Below, one piece after another: positions 1-7,858 of a DNA stretch of 31,169 nucleotides. The notes beneath the pieces were generated by a model that saw nothing but the letters and a program-made list of their open reading frames with translations, was not told the origin of the DNA and ran no database searches. Position 1 is the first letter of the stretch; the number at the start of each line of letters is the position of its first letter. The stretch covers positions 1 to 31,169 of the forward strand of contig CAZTCD010000048.1 in NCBI GenBank assembly GCA_964612065.1, in the 5' to 3' direction. Origin of the DNA: JAKFYM01 sp964612065 (GTDB lineage: Bacteria; Bdellovibrionota; UBA1018; CAIPTA01). A program made the position numbers and the translations under genes.

Positions 1-75
1 GAGCTGGGCCACCCCATCGACATTTACTACAACTACTCCCACTGGAGGACAGGCGATGCCTATCAAGAACCCTGA
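1..75 (+). CDS. 3' end of an unidentified upstream gene (partial)
   Basis: Frame 1 is open from the first base to a TGA at 73-75 and gives a 24-residue C-terminus (ELGHPIDIYYNYSHWRTGDA and four more). It overlaps the start of hemL at 56 by 20 bases, which fits the overlapping style of this operon. Frame 2 is also open here, but that is simply in frame with hemL. I do not recognise the fragment. An earlier heme gene is possible by context only. Confidence 0.4.
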   Translation, partial: ELGHPIDIYYNYSHWRTGDAYQEP

Positions 76-1354
76 GATCCATGCCGAACTGCACGCCCGT
101 TCCCTGCGGGTGACCCCGGGCGGAGTGCATTCTCCCGTGCGCTCGTTCAAAAACCTCGGCATCGGCCCGCTCTATTTCAAAAGCGCGCAAGGCGCCTATC
201 TCGAAGACGTAACCGGCAACCGCTATATCGACTTCTGCCAGAGCTTTGGCCCCCTGATCCTCGGCCACCGCGATGCGGATGTGCAAAAGGCCGTGCTCGA
301 GATGGTGAACACCGCCTGGACCTTCGGCGCCCCGGAGCCTTATTCGCTCGAGCTGGCGGAATGGATCACCTCGAATGTTCCGTGGGCGGAAAAGGTTCGC
401 TTTGTGTCGAGCGGTACCGAAGCCGTGATGAGCGCCCTCCGCGTGGCGCGAGCCTTCACCAAGCGCGAGAAGGTGCTGAAGTTCGACGGCTGCTTCCACG
501 GCCATTCCGATCAGCTCCTCGTGCAGGCAGGCTCGGGCCTCGCTGGCGAGGCTGAAACTACTTCCGCCGGAATCGCTCCTTCCACCGCCGCGCAGACGCT
601 TGTGTGCCCCCTCGACGACGAAGCCGCCCTCAAGGCCGTGTTTGAAGCCCATGGCGATGAGATCGCCTGCGTGGTGATCGAGCCGCTTCCGGCCAACAAC
701 GGCCTTCTGCCCCAGCGCCGGGATTTCCTGGAAACGGTAGCCGTCCTCGCCCGTGCGAATGGCGCCCTGGTTTTCTTCGACGAAGTGATTTCGGGCTTCC
801 GCGTGGCCATGGGCGGGATGACGGAACTCACCGGCATCGTACCCGATCTTGTTACCTACGGGAAAATTCTGGGCGGCGGATTCCCCGTGGGCTGCTACGG
901 TGGCCGCGCCGATCTCATGGACCTCGTGGCGCCCGCAGGCCCTGTGTACCAGGCAGGCACGCTGAGCGCGAACCCGGTGGGCATGCGCGCCGGACTCGCT
1001 ACTCTTCAGAAATGTGCGAAGCTCAATATCTGGGCCGAGCTCGAGGAACGCACCAACGCTTTCGCCGCCGCTCTGGCGGAAGGCTTCGAAGGCACCACCT
1101 TCTCGGTAACCAGCCAGGGCTCGCTCTTCTGGATCCACCCGCGGGCGCAGAACCCGATCCGCGCCATTTCGCAGATTCCATCTGACCTGGGCGCGAGGTT
1201 TGCGCCCTTTTTCCGCGCGGCACTCACCCGCGGTGTACACCTTCCCCCGAACGGCTACGAAGTGGGCTTTGTTTCGCTCGCTCATACGCCCGAAATCCTG
1301 CAAACGGCGGCGAAGGCTCTCTCGGAGGCCGCGCGTGAAGTGGGCGCTCAATAA
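56..1354 (+). CDS. hemL: Glutamate-1-semialdehyde 2,1-aminomutase
   Basis: PLP-dependent class III aminotransferase-fold enzyme. It converts glutamate-1-semialdehyde to 5-aminolevulinate, the last step of the C5 route into tetrapyrroles, in the cytoplasm. At 432 aa it has the usual length for the family. Visible features are the N-terminal PGGVHSPVR block, SSGTEAVMSALR (PLP phosphate region, about 118-129), FDGCFHGH, the FDEVISGFR motif with Asp242, and YGKILGGGFPVG, in which Lys270 should form the Schiff base with PLP. The ATG at 56 has GGAGG about 6 bases upstream. It is the first complete gene of a plus-strand heme operon and its 3' end overlaps the start of the histidine kinase gene. HemL implies ALA synthesis from glutamyl-tRNA and a hemA elsewhere. 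Confidence 0.95.
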   Translation: MPIKNPEIHAELHARSLRVTPGGVHSPVRSFKNLGIGPLYFKSAQGAYLEDVTGNRYIDFCQSFGPLILGHRDADVQKAVLEMVNTAWTFGAPEPYSLELAEWITSNVPWAEKVRFVSSGTEAVMSALRVARAFTKREKVLKFDGCFHGHSDQLLVQAGSGLAGEAETTSAGIAPSTAAQTLVCPLDDEAALKAVFEAHGDEIACVVIEPLPANNGLLPQRRDFLETVAVLARANGALVFFDEVISGFRVAMGGMTELTGIVPDLVTYGKILGGGFPVGCYGGRADLMDLVAPAGPVYQAGTLSANPVGMRAGLATLQKCAKLNIWAELEERTNAFAAALAEGFEGTTFSVTSQGSLFWIHPRAQNPIRAISQIPSDLGARFAPFFRAALTRGVHLPPNGYEVGFVSLAHTPEILQTAAKALSEAAREVGAQ

Positions 1355-2192
1355 GAAATGGCGCGTAGGCCTCACCGGCCTCTGGCTGCTGCTCACCCTT
1401 TCCGTTTCTGCCTGGTGGATGGTGCACGGGATGAGCCAGGCCTCGGAGGCCACGGATCCCCGCCTTTACCGGATGTTTTTCTGGGAAGGGAGCTTTCTCC
1501 TGCTTTTCGTGCTGATCGGAGGAGCGGGCCTTTTTTTCGCGATTCATTCCGACGAAAAACGCAACGAAGAGCTGCGGCATTTCTTCGCCACCTTCACGCA
1601 CGAGCTGAAAACCTCGCTCACGAGCCTGCGCCTGCAGGCGGAGATCCTGGAAGAGGATCCCCGCATCCGCGAAAATGAGAATATGCGCCGCCTGCTCCGC
1701 GACGTGGTAAGGCTCGAGCTGCAGCTGGAAAATGCGCTGGTGCTTGCGCAGGCCGATCGTTCTAAGCTTTTCCTGGAAGAGATTCCGCTCCGCAAATTCG
1801 TGAATGCGATTTCGGCGCACTGGCCGGAACTGAAAGTACAGATCGAAAGCGATGCCCGCGTGCGCGCTGATCAAAGAGCATTGGAATGCATCCTGAAAAA
1901 CCTGCTGCAAAACGCTTCCGTGCACGGGCAGGCCACCGAAATTTCCGTGCGGGCTCTTCCCGCCGACGGCCGCCTAAAGATCCGTGTGCAGGATAACGGC
2001 AAAGGATTCGCCGGTGATCCCAATGAACTCGGCGCCCGGCTCGTACGCCACACCACTCGCTCCGGCTCCGGCGTAGGCCTTTATCTCTCCCGCCTTCTCG
2101 CCTCGCGCATGAACGGCAAGCTCGCCTTCACCCGGCCCGTGGGCGGGCCCGGCCTCGAAGCCTGCCTCGAGCTCGAAGGGAGGCTCTCGTGA
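1335..2192 (+). CDS. Membrane sensor histidine kinase
   Basis: Two-component sensor kinase of 285 aa, partner of the response regulator that follows. I chose the GTG at 1335 because GGAGG lies about 6 bases upstream. The longer in-frame reading from 1200 would run through hemL. Order: transmembrane helix about 10-28, a periplasmic loop of only about 20 residues, transmembrane helix about 47-70, a dimerisation/phosphoacceptor helix with THELKTSL (His89), then the ATPase domain with an N box (LKNLLQNASVHG), G1 (VQDNGKGF) and G2 (SGSGVGLYLSRLLASR). The H box has Ser where Pro is usual (HELKTS rather than HELRTP). There is no room for a periplasmic sensor domain or HAMP, so the signal is probably sensed in the membrane or through a partner (inference). 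It overlaps hemL by 20 bases, and its TGA overlaps the GTG of the regulator. Confidence 0.88.
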   Translation: MKWALNKKWRVGLTGLWLLLTLSVSAWWMVHGMSQASEATDPRLYRMFFWEGSFLLLFVLIGGAGLFFAIHSDEKRNEELRHFFATFTHELKTSLTSLRLQAEILEEDPRIRENENMRRLLRDVVRLELQLENALVLAQADRSKLFLEEIPLRKFVNAISAHWPELKVQIESDARVRADQRALECILKNLLQNASVHGQATEISVRALPADGRLKIRVQDNGKGFAGDPNELGARLVRHTTRSGSGVGLYLSRLLASRMNGKLAFTRPVGGPGLEACLELEGRLS

Positions 2193-2860
2193 GCGGCAAA
2201 AACCTCCTGCTCGTGGAAGACGATCCCACTCTCGGCGTAACTCTCAAAGAGCGCCTCACGAGCGAAGGCTATCAGGTGCTCTGGACTTCGAGCGCTTCTG
2301 CCGCTCGCGCCGCCTTCACCGATCGCTCCGATTGGGATCTGGTGCTCTTCGATGTGGGCCTGCCCGATGGCTCGGGCTTTGAGCTCGCGGCCGAATGGAA
2401 AAATCGCGCGCCTTTTCTTTTCATCACCGCTCTATCCGATGCCGAGCATCGCCTGCATGGCTTTGAACTCGGGGCCGAAGAGTTCATCCCCAAGCCTTTT
2501 CACCTGAAAGAGCTGCTGATTCGTGTGCGCCATGTGCTCGAAAACCATGCCGTAAAGCGCACCTTGAATGTAAACGGAGCCGAGATTGATTTCTCCGCCA
2601 TGACAGTTCGAGACGCCCGCGGGGAACTACAGCACCCCGCCGCCAAAGATTTCCAGCTGCTGAGCTTCCTGATCGAGCGCGCGCCCCGCGCCCTCACCCG
2701 CGACGAAATCCTCGATGCCGTTTGGGGCAAGGATCATCTCGGCAATGCCCGCACCGTGGACAACGCCATCGTGCGCCTCCGCACCTATTTCGAACATTCG
2801 CCTATCCGCTCCGTGCGCGGCGTAGGCTACCAGTGGCTTCCAGGAGAAAAAAATGAATAA
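2189..2860 (+). CDS. OmpR/PhoB-family response regulator
   Basis: 223 aa, the normal length for the family. The receiver domain (about 4-115) shows the acidic pair in LLVEDDPTLG, phosphoacceptor Asp55 in VLFDVGLPDGSG, a Thr in FLFITALSD and Lys102 in FIPKPFHLKELL. The C-terminal winged helix (about 125-220) has TRDEILDAVWG, then RTVDNAIVRLRTYFE and the terminal SVRGVGYQW wing. The start is a GTG inside the kinase stop (GTGA), so the pair is translationally coupled. Its stop overlaps hemE by 8 bases. It should bind DNA as a phosphorylated dimer. Its targets cannot be read from the sequence; control of its own heme operon is a reasonable guess. Confidence 0.93.
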   Translation: MSGKNLLLVEDDPTLGVTLKERLTSEGYQVLWTSSASAARAAFTDRSDWDLVLFDVGLPDGSGFELAAEWKNRAPFLFITALSDAEHRLHGFELGAEEFIPKPFHLKELLIRVRHVLENHAVKRTLNVNGAEIDFSAMTVRDARGELQHPAAKDFQLLSFLIERAPRALTRDEILDAVWGKDHLGNARTVDNAIVRLRTYFEHSPIRSVRGVGYQWLPGEKNE

Positions 2861-3875
2861 GAGATTTCAAGCAGCCCTGCAACGCGAGCCTCAAAAGATC
2901 CCTCCGATCTGGCTAATGCGCCAAGCGGGCCGCTACCACCAGCACTACCAGAGCCTGCGCAGCAAGCACTCCTTCGTGGAGCTTTGCAAGGTGCCCGAGC
3001 TCGCGGCCGAGACTACTTTGGGGCCCATCCGCGATTTCGATTTCGATGCTGCGATCCTGTTCTCGGATCTCCTTTTCCCGCTCGAAGCGATGGGCATGGG
3101 CTTGAAGTACGATCCTGCTCCTACCCTGGATTTCCAGCTGAATCCCGAAACCTTCTCGCGGCTGCGCAGCGATGAGGAATCCAAATCCATGCTCGCCTTC
3201 CAGGGAGAAGCCACCGCGGCCTGCCGCCAGGCGCTGCCCAAAGACAAAAGCCTGATCGGCTTCACGGGCGGCCCCTGGACCCTCTTCGTGTATGCCGTGG
3301 AAGGCAGCCACAAAGGATCGCTTACCCAAAGTAAGCGCCTGCTGCCCTCGCTTTATTCCCGCTTCTGCGAGCTGATCCTTCCGCTGCTCGAGTTCACGAT
3401 CGAGCGGCAGTTAACCAATGGTGCTGAACTGGTGATGCTCTTCGACACCGCCGCCGGAGAGTTCAGCCCTATGGATTTTGAGAAATGGAACGCGCCCTGG
3501 CTCAGCAAGCTCGCCGCTCGCTTCCCGGGCAAGCTCGGTTATTACGGAAAAGGCACCACGGAAGCACACCTCGCTTCGCCCCTCCTCAAGGCCGCGCCTT
3601 TCGCCGGTTTCGGCATCGATCACCGCTTCGCCATCAGCAGAATTCTCCCTGCGCATAAAAGAGGCTTCCTGCAGGGCAATTTCGACCAGAGCCTTCTGCA
3701 CCTGGAATCCGCCGATTTCGAAAAGGCGCTCGGTGAATACCTGAAACCCATTCTCGCGCTCCCCCCGGAACAAAGAGCCGGCTGGGTGGCCGGCCTTGGC
3801 CATGGCGTGCTACCCGCCACCCCCGAGCGCAATGTGAAGCGCTATGTGGAAACGATCCGGGAGGTGTTCGCATGA
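2853..3875 (+). CDS. hemE: Uroporphyrinogen-III decarboxylase
   Basis: Cytoplasmic enzyme that removes four carboxyl groups from uroporphyrinogen III to give coproporphyrinogen III. At 340 aa it has the family length. The N-terminal signature PPIWLMRQAGRYHQHY, FSDLLFPLEAMGMGL (substrate Asp region), GFTGGPWTLFVY and the C-terminal GLGHGVLPATP motif are all present. The ATG at 2853 is preceded by GGAG and an A-rich spacer. It overlaps the response regulator by 8 bases, and its own end overlaps hemN (ATGA), which indicates one polycistronic message. Confidence 0.96.
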   Translation: MNKRFQAALQREPQKIPPIWLMRQAGRYHQHYQSLRSKHSFVELCKVPELAAETTLGPIRDFDFDAAILFSDLLFPLEAMGMGLKYDPAPTLDFQLNPETFSRLRSDEESKSMLAFQGEATAACRQALPKDKSLIGFTGGPWTLFVYAVEGSHKGSLTQSKRLLPSLYSRFCELILPLLEFTIERQLTNGAELVMLFDTAAGEFSPMDFEKWNAPWLSKLAARFPGKLGYYGKGTTEAHLASPLLKAAPFAGFGIDHRFAISRILPAHKRGFLQGNFDQSLLHLESADFEKALGEYLKPILALPPEQRAGWVAGLGHGVLPATPERNVKRYVETIREVFA

Positions 3876-5224
3876 CGGATATCCGCTCGCTGCTTGAAAA
3901 GTATGATCAGCCGGTGCCTCGCTATACGAGCTATCCCACCGTGCCCTACTGGAGCGATTCACCTTCCGAAAACGAGTGGCTTTCCGCGCTCGCAGAGGGC
4001 CTGTCGCCCGAAATGGCCACCTGGTCGCTCTACCTGCACATTCCTTTCTGTGAGTCGCTGTGCACCTTTTGCGGCTGCAACACCACGATCACGAAAGACC
4101 ACGGGAAAGGCATGCCCTATGTGGACCTTCTCCTCAAGGAATGGGCGCTTTATCGCGAGAAGATGCCGCTCTTTTCCCGCCGCCCGCTCCGCCAGCTGCA
4201 CCTGGGCGGAGGCACGCCCACCTTCCTCGCCGCCGATGAGCTCACGCGTCTTTTGAGCCCGCTGCTCGAGAGCGTGCCTTGGAACCCGGAATCGAGCGAA
4301 GCTTCGATTGAAGTGGACCCTCGCCGCACCCGGAGAGATCAGCTCGAGGCCCTTCATAAGCTCGGTTTCGGCCGCATTTCGCTCGGCGTACAGGATTTCG
4401 ATCCCGAAGTGCAACGCCTCGTGAACCGCCATCAACCCGAAGAGGAAACCCGGCGGGTAACCGATACCGCCCGCGAGCTGGGTTATACCAGCGTGAATTT
4501 CGATCTGATCTATGGACTACCCAAACAAACCGCATCCTCCTTTGCCAAAAGCGTGGAAGCCACGATCCGCCTGCGCCCGGATCGCATCGCGCTTTACAGC
4601 TTTGCGCTCGTGCCCTGGATCAAGCCCGCGCAGCGCCTGTTCAAAGACGAGGATCTTCCCGCCCCGCCCGAAAAGCGCGCGCTCTACGAACTCGCTCGCG
4701 CCGCCTTCCTTTCGTCCGGCTACAAAGAGATCGGCATGGACCATTTCGCCCTCCCGAGCGACGGCCTGGCCAAGGCGCAGGAGGGGAAATCCCTCCACCG
4801 CAACTTCATGGGATATGCGGATCTTCGCACCGATGTGATGCTGGGCTTAGGCGTGAGCTCGATTTCGGAGGCGCCAGGCGCTTTCCATCAGAACGAGAAA
4901 GTGCAGCCGCTCTGGGAAAGAAAGATTAACGAAGGCAATATCCCCACCCACCGGGGCCATAAGCTGAATTCCGAAGACCGCCGCCAGCGGGAGCGCATCC
5001 TGGCCTTCATGACACGTGGGCGCGCTCCGCTCGAGGAACCGGAAGCCAACGATGCCCGCGCCTATCTTGCTCCCATGCTCGAAGACGGGCTCGTGGAAGT
5101 AACGGAAAGAGAACTGGCCATCACGGAGAGAGGACGCCCCTTCCTCCGCAACGCCTGCGCCTTTTTCGACCTTCGCTTGCGCCGGGCACATCCGGAAAAG
5201 AATCTATTTTCGAAGTCGATTTAG
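3872..5224 (+). CDS. hemN: Oxygen-independent coproporphyrinogen-III dehydrogenase (radical SAM)
   Basis: 450 aa, the full HemN length rather than the shorter HemW type. It converts coproporphyrinogen III to protoporphyrinogen IX without oxygen using S-adenosylmethionine and a [4Fe-4S] cluster. The N-terminal PRYTSYPTVPYW motif is typical of true HemN. The radical SAM cluster motif is HIPFCESLCTFCGCNT, with Cys60, Cys64 and Cys67 as cluster ligands and the characteristic extra Cys69. QLHLGGGTPTFL and the C-terminal HemN domain follow. The start ATG overlaps the hemE stop by 4 bases. The next gene begins 17 bases after the stop and has its own GGGGAAAG-type ribosome site. Confidence 0.96.
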   Translation: MTDIRSLLEKYDQPVPRYTSYPTVPYWSDSPSENEWLSALAEGLSPEMATWSLYLHIPFCESLCTFCGCNTTITKDHGKGMPYVDLLLKEWALYREKMPLFSRRPLRQLHLGGGTPTFLAADELTRLLSPLLESVPWNPESSEASIEVDPRRTRRDQLEALHKLGFGRISLGVQDFDPEVQRLVNRHQPEEETRRVTDTARELGYTSVNFDLIYGLPKQTASSFAKSVEATIRLRPDRIALYSFALVPWIKPAQRLFKDEDLPAPPEKRALYELARAAFLSSGYKEIGMDHFALPSDGLAKAQEGKSLHRNFMGYADLRTDVMLGLGVSSISEAPGAFHQNEKVQPLWERKINEGNIPTHRGHKLNSEDRRQRERILAFMTRGRAPLEEPEANDARAYLAPMLEDGLVEVTERELAITERGRPFLRNACAFFDLRLRRAHPEKNLFSKSI

Positions 5225-5241
5225 GGGAAAGAAGAACCAAG

Positions 5242-6450
5242 ATGGCCGAGATTCAGGTATTAGGAGGCGGATTTTCGGGGCTCGCCGTTTCGTATTTTCT
5301 CGCCTGCCGCGGCCATAAAGTGCGCCTCGTGGAGAAAAACGAGCGAGTAGGCGGCTTGATCGAAACCCTTCACACCCCCTACGGAATGGTGGAAACGGCC
5401 GCGAATGCCGTGATCGCCAATGCCACAGTGGAAGCCACTGCAAAAGACCTCGGGATCGAGCTGGTAAAGGCACAACGCGCAGCCCGCCGCCGTTATATTT
5501 ATCGCGACGGCCGCCTCCGCCGCTGGCCGCTTCGCCTGGCGCCCACGCTTCGCCTGCTGGGCCTCGCTCTCCCTGCCGGGCTCGGACGCCTTCCTGCCCT
5601 GGCTCCCAAGGAAAAAGAAAGCATTCTCGACTGGGGCTACCGCACGATAGGAGAAGAGACCACGCGCTATCTTCTCTGCCCCGCTCTCTCCGGCATCTAT
5701 GCTGGCGATCCGGCCCTGCTTTCGGCCTCTCTTACCGTGGGAAAGCTCTTCGGCGTGCGAAGCAAAAAGCGGCCGCCAAGAGGAGAGCTGCGAGGCTCGA
5801 TTGCCCCGCGTGAAGGCATGGGAGTTTGGGCCACCGCCTTTCGCAAAGTGATCGAAGCCAACGGCACGATCGTGAAAAATCCGGAGCCAGGAATTCCCAC
5901 TATTGTTTGCCTTCCGCCTCCTGCCGCGGCCCACTTTCTCTCCGAGCGTGCTCCCGCTCTGGCCTCCGAGCTTCGCAAGATCACGATGGTGCCGCTGATA
6001 ACCATAACGGCCTTTTTTCCTCCTGAAACCGCCCCGATCCCGGGCTTTGGCTGCCTCTTTCCGCGAAAGGAAGGATTCCGCGCGCTCGGAGTGCTGGCCA
6101 ATAACCAGATCTTCCCGGGAAGAACCGTGGACTCCACCGCCGAAACCTGGATCTATGGAGGGCTGCTTGATCCCGAAATTCTGAGCCTCGATGATTCCCA
6201 GCTCCTCGACCTTCTCCAGCGAGAAAGAGCCAAGCTGCACGGACTCAAGGCCAGACTGCTTCTCTCCAGGATCACCCGCTGGCCGGAAGCCGTGCCTCAT
6301 TACGATCTCACTCTCGAGCAGGCTCTCGGCAATCTGCGTACTTTGCATTTCCGGGAAGGGATCTACCGCGTATTCGGCACCTATTGCGGGGATCTCGGCC
6401 TTGGCCAAGTGCTCTACCGCGCCTCGGAAGTGGCGAGGGAATACGCATGA
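5242..6450 (+). CDS. hemG: Protoporphyrinogen oxidase, FAD-dependent (HemY/PPOX type)
   Basis: 402 aa flavoprotein expected to oxidise protoporphyrinogen IX to protoporphyrin IX. The N-terminus is a Rossmann FAD fold with VLGGGFSGLAVSYFL (Gly8, Gly10, Gly13) and the second FAD motif VEKNERVGGLIETL. The PPOX hallmarks CPALSGIYAGDPALLSA and, at the C-terminus, YCGDLGLGQVLYRASEVA are present. It is shorter than the roughly 450-470 residues usual for this family. The symbol depends on convention: the Bacillus/Myxococcus enzyme is called hemG or hemY, and it is unrelated to the flavodoxin-like E. coli HemG. It is followed by hemH with an ATGA overlap, so the last two steps of heme synthesis are coupled. 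Confidence 0.88.
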   Translation: MAEIQVLGGGFSGLAVSYFLACRGHKVRLVEKNERVGGLIETLHTPYGMVETAANAVIANATVEATAKDLGIELVKAQRAARRRYIYRDGRLRRWPLRLAPTLRLLGLALPAGLGRLPALAPKEKESILDWGYRTIGEETTRYLLCPALSGIYAGDPALLSASLTVGKLFGVRSKKRPPRGELRGSIAPREGMGVWATAFRKVIEANGTIVKNPEPGIPTIVCLPPPAAAHFLSERAPALASELRKITMVPLITITAFFPPETAPIPGFGCLFPRKEGFRALGVLANNQIFPGRTVDSTAETWIYGGLLDPEILSLDDSQLLDLLQRERAKLHGLKARLLLSRITRWPEAVPHYDLTLEQALGNLRTLHFREGIYRVFGTYCGDLGLGQVLYRASEVAREYA

Positions 6451-7430
6451 ACGTGATCATACTGAATAATCTCGGCACGCCAGCCAGCCCCGATCCTGAA
6501 GCAGTGGGAACCTACCTCAAAGAATTTCTCTATGACCCAGCCGTGATCCCGCTTCCAGCCTTGTTTCGCTACCCTCTCGTGCACTGGCTGATCGTGCCGC
6601 GCAGATCGAAGCAGAGCGCCGCCAAATACAAAGAGATCTGGAGCGATGAGGGTTCTCCTCTTCTTGTGTGGGGCAAAGCACTGCAAAAAGAAGTGGCCAA
6701 GCACAGCCGTACGCCGGTTTTGCTCGGAATGCGCTACGGGCAGCCTTCGCTCGGCAACGCTCTAGAAGAAGCCAAAAAGCTCGGCGCTTCGCGCATCACT
6801 CTGGTGCCTCTCTATCCGCAATTTGCCGAAGCCACCTCGGGATCGAGCGCGGCTTATTTTCTCGATCTCGCCAAACGCCGAGGATTTTCCGGCAAGGTGA
6901 ATGTATTCGGCGCGTTTCCGAAAGCTTCGTGGTTTGCGAAGCCGGTAGCAGAAACCATCCGGCCCGCGCTTCGCCCGAGCACCCATTTATTGCTCAGCTA
7001 CCACGGCTTGCCGATGAAACAGCTCACCGGCCGACATTGCCACAGCCAAGGCTGCTGTGAACGATCGGTAGCGGAAAACATCAGCTGCTACCGCGCGCAC
7101 TGCCTAGCCACGAGCATAGAGGTGGCACGCCTACTCGGCCTGCGCTCCGACCAGTGGACCATGAGCTTTCAGAGCCGCTTCGGGCGCGACAAATGGATAG
7201 GCCCGCATACGGAAGACCTCCTCAAAAGCCTGCCTGCCGAAGGAAAGAGAGATTTAGTGGTGGCGGCCCCGAGCTTCGTGGCCGATTGCCTGGAAACGCT
7301 CGAAGAGCTCGGCATCCAGGGGCGCCGATCCTTTACGGAAGCCGGCGGGCAGCGCTTCGAGCTCGTGCCCTGCCTCAACGGCAATGCGGATTTCGCGCGT
7401 GGCCTCGCCGAGGCCTTGGCTGCGTATTAG
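6447..7430 (+). CDS. hemH: Ferrochelatase
   Basis: Inserts Fe2+ into protoporphyrin IX, the last step of heme synthesis. I chose the ATG at 6447 because it overlaps the stop of the preceding gene (ATGA), has GCGAGGGA just upstream, and gives the family N-terminus MNVIILNNLGTP. The longer frame from 6384 lies inside the neighbour. The protein is 327 aa. Visible are LLSYHGLPMKQL with catalytic His186, SFQSRFGRDKWIGPHT, and APSFVADCLETLEEL with the conserved Glu region. Between His186 and residue 219 there are five cysteines (198, 203, 204, 214, 219), which suggests an internal [2Fe-2S] cluster like that reported for some bacterial ferrochelatases. The gene converges with the small minus-strand gene, and their stops overlap. 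Confidence 0.95.
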   Translation: MNVIILNNLGTPASPDPEAVGTYLKEFLYDPAVIPLPALFRYPLVHWLIVPRRSKQSAAKYKEIWSDEGSPLLVWGKALQKEVAKHSRTPVLLGMRYGQPSLGNALEEAKKLGASRITLVPLYPQFAEATSGSSAAYFLDLAKRRGFSGKVNVFGAFPKASWFAKPVAETIRPALRPSTHLLLSYHGLPMKQLTGRHCHSQGCCERSVAENISCYRAHCLATSIEVARLLGLRSDQWTMSFQSRFGRDKWIGPHTEDLLKSLPAEGKRDLVVAAPSFVADCLETLEELGIQGRRSFTEAGGQRFELVPCLNGNADFARGLAEALAAY

Positions 7431-7723
7431 GCGTTGGTGTTGTTTTCGGCGCTGATCTTGACTCTGTTTCTCTCGCCATTTTGCAGGCCGAGGGCTGCGA
7501 GCACGGCATTGCCGGCCTGAAGGGAGTTCTGCAGCACCTGCTCGAGGCGCGCCTGGCTTTCCACCAGAAGCTCGATCTTGGCCAGGATTTCGGCCTGTTG
7601 GCCAAGGATCAGTTGGCCGGAACTCGCGCTCAGGCCGCCCAGATCGCTGCCGCCTGCGGCCTTGGTATTGGTCTGGTTCTGGCCGGTGGTGGTTTCGTTG
7701 ATGTTTGAAGTATTGGTGTTCAT
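7427..7723 (-). CDS. Unknown small protein with Asn/Thr-rich N-terminus and helical C-terminus
   Basis: 98 aa, not recognised. Residues 1-24 are almost entirely Asn, Thr, Ser and Gln with no signal peptide. Residues about 36-80 form one or two amphipathic helices (QQAEILAKIELLVESQARLE and onward) likely to be a coiled coil, and the tail ends NNTNA. AGGAAGGGA lies just before the ATG at 7723, which supports a real gene. It ends tail-to-tail with hemH, sharing 4 bases. The neighbour upstream on the same strand also has a Thr/Gln/Asn-rich tract, so the two may be functionally related. That link is speculative. Confidence 0.6.
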   Translation of the reverse strand: MNTNTSNINETTTGQNQTNTKAAGGSDLGGLSASSGQLILGQQAEILAKIELLVESQARLEQVLQNSLQAGNAVLAALGLQNGERNRVKISAENNTNA

Positions 7724-7772
7724 GAGCTTCCCTTCCTGAGAATGACTTCGTCTTCCTGATTGAAAACGAGGC

Positions 7773-7793
7773 CCCTACCCGCTGCCGGGTGGG
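7773..7793 (-). terminator. Possible weak intrinsic terminator or leader hairpin
   Basis: The arms ACCCG (7777-7781) and CGGGT (7786-7790) with loop CTGC form a stable hairpin that can be extended by 2-3 pairs. On the minus strand it lies between the stop of the Gln-Thr repeat protein and the start of the 98-aa gene. The T tract after it (CGTTTTC) is short, so it may be only a partial terminator or a leader structure. Confidence 0.3.
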
Positions 7794-7858
7794 TGCAGAA
7801 ATAGATTATATGCATTGCGTTAAATTGAAAGAGAATTCTTTGGTTGGGAAAGAATCGC

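Noticed and set aside
5260..6408. A 382-aa minus-strand open frame opposite the protoporphyrinogen oxidase
   Set aside because: Shadow of a gene with clear FAD motifs; low-quality composition.
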